Below are positions 8,694 to 15,595 of a stretch of DNA of 17,570 bases, piece by piece. Origin of the DNA: an uncultured Clostridia bacterium (GTDB lineage Bacteria > Bacillota > Clostridia > Christensenellales > Borkfalkiaceae); NCBI GenBank assembly GCA_947177825.1, contig CAMWWA010000007.1, positions 1 through 17,570 on the forward strand. The letters are read 5' to 3'. Numbering within the stretch: position 1 is the stretch's first letter; each line of letters begins with the position of its first letter. Under the pieces are notes generated by a model that saw only the letters and a list, made by a program, of their open reading frames with translations, ran no database searches and was not told the origin of the DNA. Made by a program: the position numbers and the translations under genes.

Positions 8694-8723
8694 TCTCCTT
8701 ATTATATTTTTTGGATAAATTCA

Positions 8724-8747
8724 GCCGTTTTTTATTGCGTAAACGGC
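8724..8747. promoter_or_regulatory. Inverted repeat around the -35 box in a divergent intergenic region
   Basis: GCCGTTT (8724-8730) and AAACGGC (8741-8747) form a perfect 7-bp inverted repeat with a 10-base centre. That centre includes the -35 box of the rightward promoter. The layout fits a dimeric repressor site between divergent genes. It could instead form an RNA hairpin in a leftward transcript. Confidence 0.4.
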
Positions 8748-8763
8748 GTTATTGTTGTATAAT
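8735..8763 (+). promoter_or_regulatory. Sigma-A promoter of the 762-aa lipoprotein gene
   Basis: TTGCGT (8735-8740), a 17-base spacer, and TATAAT (8758-8763). The start is predicted near 8770, giving a leader of about 35 bases. Confidence 0.6.
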
Positions 8764-8804
8764 TACAAGGTATAGCAAGTAGTACAGGCTTTTTTGGAGA
8801 TTAT

Positions 8805-11093
8805 ATGAGTAAACGGTTTACTAAAATTATATGCACGGCGGTTGCGGCAATTTCCGCAACGACTCTGGCTTTTGCGTCTGCCTGCTCCGTAAATTGGAAG
8901 GGCGTTGCCGATAAGGATAATTCCGCCTACGTCGAAGGCACTAACGGCGGCTTCGTTGCCGAAACGGGCGACTACGTTTATTTCATAAACGGCAAAACGA
9001 AAAACACCGATACCAACAAGTTCGGCTCCGTCGTCAAGGGCGCAATAAAAAGAATTAAAAAGACCGACCTTGACGCGGGCAACCTTGCAAAGTGCGAAAC
9101 GGTCGTTCCGTCCGTATACTATTCGGGCAACACCAACGCAGGTTTGTATATCTACGACGGCTATATTTACTACACGACGCCCACGACTCAGAAGAACGCG
9201 GACGGCGTTGTTCTCAATTCCAATCTCGACTTCAAGCGCACCAAGCTCGACGGTACGGATACGACTAGCGGATATATCTGGCAGAGCTCGGACAACGCGG
9301 TGGATTACCGCTACGTAAAGGTGGGCGACACGGTGTATATCCTGTACGCGCTCAGCGAAAACCTTTACGGCACTTCGGCAACCAACATTCACTCCGTAAA
9401 CTGCACCACCAAGGAAAACAAAATCCTTGCGTACAACGTTTCGGAATACGCTTTCGACACGGTCAATCCCGAAAATCCCTACGTTTACTACACGATGAAC
9501 GTTCCCCAGTTCCTGGGCGAAAGCGGCAACTACGATTATAACCAGCTTTACAGGGTAAGGGCGGACGTCACCGAGTCGCCCCGTACCTACGATTTCAGCG
9601 AAATCGAGGACTACGACGCCGATAAGGACCCCGTATATATCAACTGCGGCGACTACGTTTTTGACGGTATCGGCTGGCTCAACTATAAGTCGGGCAGGGT
9701 TTCGCAGCTCAACTTTGCGTACGGCAGCGACAAGGAGTACGCTTTCGACAACTCCGACTATACCTATGAAATTCAGTGGTATAAGGACGGCGTGCTTTAC
9801 TACACGCGCAAGAGCAGCGAGAGCGGAAGCCTGACAAGCCTTTTCAAGCTGGCGCTTTCGGACGTCGACAAGGACGGCGACGGCAAGGTGGACGCAAGCT
9901 GGGACGCTATCGAGGAGAACAAGAAGCAGTCAAACCCCGATTCGAAGAATCTGCTTATCCGCGGTTCGGACACCACCGAATACGAATTCGTGGAAATGGA
10001 CGGCAAGACCTATGCGATTAGCACGGGTTCGAGCGGTATCGTAAAGAGCCTGGTTAAGGACGAGGTTGTGGAAGAGGGCTTCCCCTTGACCGCCGACGCG
10101 TCGGCAACCATTCTTGACATAAGGGAAGAACACGGTCACGTTAATTTGTATTATTCGGCAACGGGCGGAAACGGCTACACCGTAAACCGCATTGCAATCG
10201 ACGGCGAGGAGGACGATTATAGAAAGCTTTCCGCTTCTTTGGAGCCCGACCTGACCTACCGCAGCGTTAAGGTGCTTGACCTGGACGCGTGCAGCGACTG
10301 GTACAAGCCCGAATTCGTGGGCAACAAGCTGTTCTTTGCAAGCGAAACCGAGGCAATGTCCGAGTACAACTATATAATGGTTTGCGACCTCCAAGGCGCC
10401 GACGGCGTGATGACCAACGAGGAAATCAAGGCTTTAAACGAAAAGTACGAGGGCGTGACCGAAAAGATTGAAAAGTATGACGAAGAGACCAACGCGGACG
10501 GCTCCGCCGCTTACGACGGACTTTCCGACGCGCTTAAATACGTTTTCTTTACGGGCGATACCGACTATATCGACGAGCTTATCCAGGCTTATATAGACGT
10601 TCTGGGCAAGGATAAGGAATACGCTTACTCCGAAGCTTCGGTAAAGATTGTCAAGGATTATCTTACCGCGGAAGGCGACTGGGCGGACTACAAGGACGAC
10701 TATAAGGAAATCAACGGTAAAAAGGTCTATGCGAACTCGCGCGACTATTACTACTCGGTGATAGGCGAAATAACCGAAAGCGATTCCGGGGCGGTTGAAA
10801 GCTATTTCAAGACCGAGTATATGAAGGAATACCCCGTTGACAACAGCACCTGGTACGAAAAGCTGTTCACGGGCGAAAAGGCAGGATTTATTATCGGTAT
10901 GTGCGCGGCGGGACTGCTTGTAATAGGCGGCGCGGTATGGCTGACCGTCTACCTTGTAAAGCGCGCAAAGAACAAGGGCGAAACCGACCGCGAAAATGCG
11001 TTTAAGGTGGACATCACCGACGATAAGAGCGTTGACGTTTACGGCGACGGAGAAGGCGCGGAAGGCGCCGGTAGCGACGGTTTGAGCGACTAA
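8805..11093 (+). CDS. Beta-propeller-like lipoprotein with C-terminal transmembrane helix
   Basis: The 762-residue product begins with a signal peptide ending in lipobox ASA-C27. The extracellular part (about 40-640) has repeated blocks of the form dYVYFIN, GYIYYTT, DTVYILYAL and GVLYYTRK, each followed by a lysine/aspartate-rich loop. This pattern resembles DUF5050-type or six-bladed beta-propeller surface proteins. A DKDGDGKVD loop (355-363) resembles an EF-hand or dockerin calcium loop, but Trp sits at loop position 12, so binding is uncertain. Near the end a hydrophobic helix (about 693-718) is followed by a basic KRAKNK stop and an acidic tail of about 40 residues, predicted cytoplasmic. 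Having both a lipid anchor and a membrane helix is unusual. TTGGAGA (8795-8800) supports the start. Function is unknown; it could be a surface sensor or scaffold. Confidence 0.85.
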   Translation: MSKRFTKIICTAVAAISATTLAFASACSVNWKGVADKDNSAYVEGTNGGFVAETGDYVYFINGKTKNTDTNKFGSVVKGAIKRIKKTDLDAGNLAKCETVVPSVYYSGNTNAGLYIYDGYIYYTTPTTQKNADGVVLNSNLDFKRTKLDGTDTTSGYIWQSSDNAVDYRYVKVGDTVYILYALSENLYGTSATNIHSVNCTTKENKILAYNVSEYAFDTVNPENPYVYYTMNVPQFLGESGNYDYNQLYRVRADVTESPRTYDFSEIEDYDADKDPVYINCGDYVFDGIGWLNYKSGRVSQLNFAYGSDKEYAFDNSDYTYEIQWYKDGVLYYTRKSSESGSLTSLFKLALSDVDKDGDGKVDASWDAIEENKKQSNPDSKNLLIRGSDTTEYEFVEMDGKTYAISTGSSGIVKSLVKDEVVEEGFPLTADASATILDIREEHGHVNLYYSATGGNGYTVNRIAIDGEEDDYRKLSASLEPDLTYRSVKVLDLDACSDWYKPEFVGNKLFFASETEAMSEYNYIMVCDLQGADGVMTNEEIKALNEKYEGVTEKIEKYDEETNADGSAAYDGLSDALKYVFFTGDTDYIDELIQAYIDVLGKDKEYAYSEASVKIVKDYLTAEGDWADYKDDYKEINGKKVYANSRDYYYSVIGEITESDSGAVESYFKTEYMKEYPVDNSTWYEKLFTGEKAGFIIGMCAAGLLVIGGAVWLTVYLVKRAKNKGETDRENAFKVDITDDKSVDVYGDGEGAEGAGSDGLSD

Positions 11094-11111
11094 AATTATA
11101 AATAAAACGGA

Positions 11112-11148
11112 CGGGCGGACCCAATTGTAAGGTTCGCCCGCTTTTTTT
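11112..11148 (+). terminator. Intrinsic terminator after the 762-aa lipoprotein gene
   Basis: CGGGCGGACC (11112-11121) pairs with GGTTCGCCCG (11131-11140), including one G-U pair. C and seven T follow. Confidence 0.85.
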
Positions 11149-11201
11149 GTAATTTTTGTAAATATTTTTGCAAAAAACGCTAAAATAATTTATTAAAACA
11201 G

Positions 11202-11230
11202 TTTACAAACTTTTTAAATACTAATATAAT
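11202..11230 (+). promoter_or_regulatory. Sigma-A promoter of the zinc-ribbon gene
   Basis: TTTACA (11202-11207), a 17-base spacer, and TATAAT (11225-11230). The -35 box lies within the small dyad AGTTT-AC-AAACT (11200-11211). Just upstream is a perfect palindrome, TTTTTGCAAAAA (11165-11176). The leader is about 57 bases. Confidence 0.7.
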
Positions 11231-11293
11231 GTTACAGCGAAGAAAAGAACGGAAATACAATTTAGCTTTACGTTCGGTCAAGGGGAATTTACT

Positions 11294-11755
11294 ATGAATA
11301 AATATATTAAATGTCCGAGGTGCGAACTCAATTTTATAATTGAAGGTAAGCAGGAATATTGCGACGTGTGCATCGCGGAAATGAAGGGCAATAAGCTGGA
11401 ATTTGCAGACCTCGAAGACGAGGAGCTGGAAGCCGAGCTTGAAAACGAATCGATGGAGCTGTGCCCCGTGTGCGGCATAAACAATATGCGCTTCGGTGAA
11501 AGTATGTGCGAAGCGTGCAAAAAACAGTCCGAATACGAGGAAGACATCGTAGAGGACGACGAGCAGGACGAGGAATGGAAGAGCTACCTTACCGAGGACA
11601 CGGAGGACTTGTCGCTTGACGAGGAGGAGCTTGCCGAGGAGCTTGCGGAAGTCGGTGAAGAGGACGAGGAATACGCCGAAGAAGAGGACGATTTCTTTGA
11701 CGACGATATCGATTCTTTAGACGAGCTGGGCGATGACGAAGACGACGATCATTAA
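11294..11755 (+). CDS. Twin zinc-ribbon protein with acidic C-terminal tail
   Basis: The 153-residue product has two CxxC...CxxC zinc ribbons: Cys7/10 with Cys23/26, and Cys57/60 with Cys72/75. The first starts with KCPRCELNF, a form I associate with uncharacterised clostridial proteins. After residue 80 nearly every residue is Asp or Glu, so the protein is strongly acidic and probably disordered there. It has no signal peptide or membrane helix and is likely cytosolic. Zinc ribbons plus an acidic tail suggest contact with nucleic-acid machinery or a basic protein partner; that is inference only. AGGGGA (11281-11286) supports the start. The reading frame continues after the TAA for nine acidic-type codons to another TAA at 11783-11785, so this copy looks cut short by a recent nonsense change. 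It has its own promoter and terminator. Confidence 0.82.
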   Translation: MNKYIKCPRCELNFIIEGKQEYCDVCIAEMKGNKLEFADLEDEELEAELENESMELCPVCGINNMRFGESMCEACKKQSEYEEDIVEDDEQDEEWKSYLTEDTEDLSLDEEELAEELAEVGEEDEEYAEEEDDFFDDDIDSLDELGDDEDDDH

Positions 11756-11810
11756 GACGAGGACGAAGACGACGACTTGTTTTAATTAAAAATTTCTAAA
11801 AAAATTTATG

Positions 11811-11840
11811 GCCCTGCGCAGGTTTGCGCGGGGCTTTTTT
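11811..11840 (+). terminator. Intrinsic terminator of the zinc-ribbon gene
   Basis: GCCCTGCGCA (11811-11820) pairs with TGCGCGGGGC (11825-11834), including one G-U pair. A GGTT loop separates the arms and TTTTTT follows. Confidence 0.88.
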
Positions 11841-11919
11841 ATTACCTTAATTATTTCTATATGGTCGGCGGCGACGGGTAAAATGAATAATATTGGTAAT
11901 TTTCGGGAAAAATGTAAAT

Positions 11920-12171
11920 ATGATTAAACCCGAAATTACAATAAATTCAATCAAACAAAACATACGCGACTGCTATAAAAAGGCGGTCACCGTAAAGCTC
12001 AATCTGGGCAGAAACAAGTTCGTCACTTTCCCCGCAACGCTGTCGGGCATCTATTCGTCCATTTTTACGGTCGAGCCGTTCGATAAAAATTTCCTTGGCA
12101 AGACGGCATATTCCTATTCCGAAATAATGTGCGGAAAGGTGTTTATAACTTTGGCGGAAAAGCGCGCATAA
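11920..12171 (+). CDS. veg: Veg family protein
   Basis: I chose the ATG at 11920, giving 83 residues. GGGAAA (11905-11910) lies nine bases before it, and this length matches the family. An in-frame TTG at 11893 would add nine residues but has no ribosome site. The core motifs are VKLNLGRNK, SGIYSSIFTVEP and AYSYSEIM, which align with Veg/DUF1021 (B. subtilis Veg has LTLKANGGRRK, YPSVFV and SYSYADI). Veg is a small SH3-like cytosolic protein tied to biofilm gene control in B. subtilis. Its position upstream of ispE matches the conserved veg-sspF-ispE order of Bacilli. I could not place a convincing promoter between 11841 and 11919. Confidence 0.87.
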   Translation: MIKPEITINSIKQNIRDCYKKAVTVKLNLGRNKFVTFPATLSGIYSSIFTVEPFDKNFLGKTAYSYSEIMCGKVFITLAEKRA

Positions 12172-12183
12172 TCTTTAAATCGT

Positions 12184-12227
12184 CAACATATTATACCTTG
12201 TAACCAAAAAGGAGCTGTGATATGTTG
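12184..12227 (+). promoter_or_regulatory. Possible RNA stem hiding the SD and start codon of the SipL-like gene
   Basis: CAACATAT (12184-12191) pairs perfectly with ATATGTTG (12220-12227), which contains the start codon. Inside the loop, CCTT (12196-12199) can pair with AAGG (12209-12212) of the ribosome site AAAAAGGAG (12206-12214). The nested fold would cover both translation signals. The stem is AT-rich and may breathe, so its effect is uncertain. Confidence 0.4.
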
Positions 12228-13712
12228 AAACAACTGCAAAATTCCGAAGGCTGTAATAAGCTTATAAAGCAAATCGAAAGTCAGAGCGTGGTGGAGTGCC
12301 GCTTTCCCCAATCGAGTGAAATTACCGAAGTCGTTGCGGTATATCCGCAGGTCTCTCTCGTTTCGTGCGAGGTTTCGTCCGGGCGCGTCAATTACAGCGG
12401 CAAGCTTATATTGACCATAGTATATAGCGACGAGGACGGCAAACTGTGCCGTATGCAGAAGGGCGCGGAGTTTTCCCACTTTGCGGACGACGACATTCTT
12501 GCTCCCGCGCAGAGCGGCGTTTGTGCGCTCTCCTGCGATAAGACCACTGTCAAGCGCGAGGGCTCCTCTTTCGTCATTGCCGCAATAATTTCCGCGGACG
12601 TTTCGGTCTACGCACGCACCGACAGAACTTACGTGTGCGGCGCGGAGGGCGCGTTCGTAAAGAAGGAGAGCGTAAGCTTTTCTTCCGCCGTGACCTTCTC
12701 GGGTGAGAGCGAAGTTGAGGACGATTTCGAGGCGGACAGCGTGGTAGACGTGCTCATTCCCTGCGCAAAGGCGGTCGTTCTGTCCTCCGCCTGCGGCACG
12801 GGCGAGGTGGAAGCGAGCGGCGAAATTTATCTTTCGCTGTTTGCAATGCGCCAGCAAAATCCCACCTGCATGGAAAGAATTATTCCCTTTAAGTGCGTAA
12901 TACCCTGCGACGACGCGTCAGTCGGGCGCAGAGCGGCTACCCGTGCGGAGATAAGCGATTTGAACGTGACGGCAAACGTCAACGAGGATAAGGGCAGGTG
13001 TGAAATAAATTTCGTGTGCAACCTTACCTTAAGCGGTTGGTTTGCCGACGAGCATACCGAGGAGGTTGCCGTGGACGCGTTCTCCGACACCAACGAGGTC
13101 ACTCTTACGGGCACCGAGGAGGTTATGCCGCGCTGCGTGGACGTAAAGGTGTATACCGAGCGCGTTTCGGGGCTTGCTGCAACCAAGAGCAAGCTCACGT
13201 ACGACTGCAAGTTCCTTGCCGCCGCACTTCCCCAGGCTGAGTGCTCCTTCAACGAGCAGACGGGCTGCGTGGAGGGCGCGGTGAACACCGTGCTCATCTA
13301 CGAGCAGAACGGCGAAATAAAGAGCACGGACGTCAGCCTGCCCTTCTCGGTCGCATTGAACGGTGCGCGTGAGGAAGGTCAGACGGTGACCGAGGACGTC
13401 GCGGTGTGCGGCGTGAGCGTGCGCCTTAAGGCGGAGGGCGAGGCGGAAGCCGAAGCTACGCTTAAAATATGCGTGACCGTGTGCGACGAGCGCAAGGTTA
13501 CGTACCTTACCCAAATCGAGGAGGGCGAAGAGGTCGAAGTAAACGACTGCGCGGTATCCGTGTTCCTGCCTACCGCCGGCGACGGGCTGTGGGATATAGC
13601 CAAGAAGCTTAAAAAATCCCCCGACGACGTATCCGCCTGCAACTCGGAGCTTAAATTCCCGTTAACGGGCAAGGAAAGAATCATCGTGTACAGGGGCAAA
13701 AAAGTCAACTGA
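12222..13712 (+). CDS. SipL-like DUF3794 / LysM protein
   Basis: The 496-residue product has repeated beta-rich DUF3794 (SPOCS) segments, roughly 40-125, 180-265 and 300-400. The form is VxCEVxxGRVxYSGKLILTIVY followed by a matching mixed strand pattern. It ends in a LysM domain (about 445-494; GDGLWDIAKKLKKSPDDVSACN). This is the layout and approximate length of clostridial SipL, a spore-coat morphogenetic protein whose LysM domain binds SpoIVA during coat assembly around the forespore. It has no signal peptide, as expected for a mother-cell cytosolic protein. The gene sits 50 bases after veg and is probably cotranscribed with it. The call implies a sporulation heritage for the organism. Other DUF3794/LysM proteins exist, so exact SipL orthology is inferred from domain order and the veg/ispE neighbourhood. 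Confidence 0.82.
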   Translation: MLKQLQNSEGCNKLIKQIESQSVVECRFPQSSEITEVVAVYPQVSLVSCEVSSGRVNYSGKLILTIVYSDEDGKLCRMQKGAEFSHFADDDILAPAQSGVCALSCDKTTVKREGSSFVIAAIISADVSVYARTDRTYVCGAEGAFVKKESVSFSSAVTFSGESEVEDDFEADSVVDVLIPCAKAVVLSSACGTGEVEASGEIYLSLFAMRQQNPTCMERIIPFKCVIPCDDASVGRRAATRAEISDLNVTANVNEDKGRCEINFVCNLTLSGWFADEHTEEVAVDAFSDTNEVTLTGTEEVMPRCVDVKVYTERVSGLAATKSKLTYDCKFLAAALPQAECSFNEQTGCVEGAVNTVLIYEQNGEIKSTDVSLPFSVALNGAREEGQTVTEDVAVCGVSVRLKAEGEAEAEATLKICVTVCDERKVTYLTQIEEGEEVEVNDCAVSVFLPTAGDGLWDIAKKLKKSPDDVSACNSELKFPLTGKERIIVYRGKKVN

Positions 13713-13731
13713 AAATAAATAGACGGCATAT

Positions 13732-13773
13732 ACGGGCGTTCCGCAGGAAAAAAGAGCGGTGCGCCCGTTTTTT
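13732..13773 (+). terminator. Intrinsic terminator after the SipL-like gene
   Basis: ACGGGCG (13732-13738) pairs with CGCCCGT (13762-13768), and CCGC (13741-13744) with GCGG (13756-13759). A small internal loop separates the two stems. TTTTTT follows (13768-13773). Confidence 0.82.
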
Positions 13774-13786
13774 GTGAAGATAATTA

Positions 13787-13815
13787 TTGAAAACGCCGCC
13801 GCGTTATGTTATAAT
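13787..13815 (+). promoter_or_regulatory. Consensus extended -10 promoter abutting the ispE start codon
   Basis: TTGAAA (13787-13792), a 17-base spacer, and TATAAT (13810-13815), with TGT directly before the -10 box. Only six bases (TTATCT) separate the -10 box from the ATG at 13822. The predicted +1 therefore falls on or next to the A of the start codon. Confidence 0.8.
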
Positions 13816-13821
13816 TTATCT

Positions 13822-14689
13822 ATGAATTACGTTCGCGTCAAATCGTATGCAAAAATCAATCTCACGCTGGATATTACGGGCGTGAACGGGGGATACCATA
13901 CGATTGACAGCGTGGTGGCAAGCATTGACCTTTACGACCTGATTACCGTAAAAAAGCGCAGGGACAAGCAGGTTTTTGTGACCATGCACGGTGAGGGAAG
14001 CGAAAGTATACCTTACGAAAACAACAACGCGGCAAAGGCGGCGGAGCTGTTTATTGCGCGCTTCGGGACGGACGGCGTTGATATTACCGTGTGGAAGAAT
14101 ATTCCTATGGGCGCCGGGCTGGGCGGCTCGTCCGCGGACGTTGCCGGCGTTCTTAACGCAATGGCTAAGCTGTATGATGTGAACGACATGCGCACATTAA
14201 AGCAGCTTGCCGACGGGCTGGGCAGCGACAGCGGGTATATGCTTACGGGCGGTTTTGCGCGGCTGACGGGGCGCGGCGACAAGGTTGAAAAACTCAAAAG
14301 CGGCGTCAAGCTGGACATAGGTTTGCTTATCCCTAAAAGCGGTGTTTCCACGGCGCAATGCTATTCGCTGTGCGATAGTACGGGGGCAAACGCTCAATTT
14401 ACCAGCGACGGGGCGCAAAAAGCCGTGCTTTCGGGCAATAAGGAAGAGATAGGCGCAAGCTTATCCAATGGACTGTACGCCGCCGCAATAAGGCTTAATA
14501 ACGACGTTGAAGAGTGCTTTGAACAGTTGAAGGCGTTCGGCCCGTTAGGGGTAAATATGACGGGCTCGGGCAGCGGCGTTTTCGCCGTGTTTGAAAACGA
14601 CCAGTTCTTGCGGTACGCCAAAAGCAGGTACCGCGGCAAGCATACGTTTATAACGACCAAAACGGTTGTGCCGACCAAGGAGGAATGAA
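13822..14689 (+). CDS. ispE: 4-diphosphocytidyl-2-C-methyl-D-erythritol kinase
   Basis: The coding region ends with TGA at 14686-14688; the product has 288 residues. This GHMP kinase phosphorylates the 2-hydroxyl of CDP-methylerythritol with ATP, the fourth step of the MEP isoprenoid pathway, in the cytosol. Visible motifs are SYAKINLTLDI (8-18, Lys11), the ATP loop PMGAGLGGSSAD (95-106), the catalytic Asp segment GLGSDSGYML (132-141, Asp136) and the C-terminal MTGSGSGVFAVF (246-257). The length is normal. The ATG at 13822 is preceded by a promoter, not a ribosome site. An upstream in-frame GTG at 13759 lies inside the preceding terminator and is not credible. It is the first gene of a three-gene operon with the TPR-like membrane protein and the cysteine desulfurase. 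Confidence 0.94.
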
Positions 14690-15595
14690 ATGGCAGAAGA
14701 GAGATTGATTGACGAGGACAAGGACAGAAAGTACCGCATAAAGGTCAACGACGACGGCGAGGAAGAGCTTGTCGTGGACGGCGAGGAGGAACAGCCTGCC
14801 GTTGAAGAAGTCACCTTCGAGGTGGAGGAGCTGACCGAGGACAACGAGGAAGAGGCGGTTATGACTCCCGAACAGCTTGCCGCCAAGCGCGAGCGAGAGG
14901 AAGCCGAGAGGGCGGAGCGCAGGCACAAGGTTGAAGAGCTTATAAAAAAGGCTGAAAGCGACTGCAAGCAAAGCAAATTTGCAACCGCTCTGGAATACCT
15001 TGAAAAGGCGGAGGGAATCGACGGAGAGGACGGCGAGGTGCACGCGTTGAAGCTGGTTGCCTACACGCGAGGCTTCACCGACTATTCGCAGGTGGTTGCC
15101 GCCGCCGAGGGCTTGGACGACGTAAAGGAATACACCTCCGCCGAAAGAAAGGCGGAAATGCTTGCAAAGGCTTCGTCGTCTTTGGAGGCAAACATTGCGG
15201 AATCCAGGGCTAAGGTTTCCGAAATGCACGAGGAGAACGAGCAGAAGAAAGCCGAGCGTGCCGTCAGATTTTTAAAGGACAGAAAGACGGCAATAATAGT
15301 TTTCGCCGCAATATGCGCGCTGTTCTTTGCATTCGGCGCGTTGACGGCGTATTTCGGTTCGGTCATATACTCGGTGTCAACGGGCACCTATCTCATACTC
15401 ACCTGCGTGTTCGGCGGTCTTTCGTTTATCGCGCTGATTGCGCTTGCGTTTGCGGCGCGCTACCTCAACATCACATGCCGCAGGGTAAGGCTTAACAAGC
15501 GCAACACGTCCACTCAGCTCGGGCGCGATTTGCTTGCCAAACAGGCTGAATTAAAGGCGTTAATTGCGGTATATTCCGTACTTAAAGGCGAATAA
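14690..15595 (+). CDS. Hypothetical TPR-like protein with two transmembrane helices
   Basis: I do not recognise this 301-residue protein as a named family. AAGGAGG (14677-14683), overlapping the end of ispE, sets the ATG at 14690, one base after the ispE stop. Residues 1-58 are highly acidic. Residues 60-125 are a charged helical region with a TPR-like pair (VEELIKKAESDCKQSKF and LEYLEKAEGI). Residues 150-195 are probably coiled coil. Two membrane helices follow (about 201-223 and 234-257), then a basic loop and a short amphipathic helix. Most of the protein is thus predicted cytosolic, with a hairpin of membrane helices near the C-terminus. It resembles membrane-anchored scaffold proteins. 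Its gene is translationally tied to ispE and to the desulfurase, but no shared function can be stated. Confidence 0.8.
   Translation: MAEERLIDEDKDRKYRIKVNDDGEEELVVDGEEEQPAVEEVTFEVEELTEDNEEEAVMTPEQLAAKREREEAERAERRHKVEELIKKAESDCKQSKFATALEYLEKAEGIDGEDGEVHALKLVAYTRGFTDYSQVVAAAEGLDDVKEYTSAERKAEMLAKASSSLEANIAESRAKVSEMHEENEQKKAERAVRFLKDRKTAIIVFAAICALFFAFGALTAYFGSVIYSVSTGTYLILTCVFGGLSFIALIALAFAARYLNITCRRVRLNKRNTSTQLGRDLLAKQAELKALIAVYSVLKGE

Noticed and set aside
8481..8762. A 93-codon + strand frame opposite the small minus-strand gene.
   Set aside because: It lacks a ribosome site, overlaps the minus-strand gene for most of its length, and has the Cys/Arg-rich composition of a shadow frame.
9859..9895. 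EF-hand or dockerin module in the 762-aa lipoprotein.
   Set aside because: Only a single DxDGDGxxD loop is present, position 12 is Trp, and there is no second loop, so a dockerin call is not supported.
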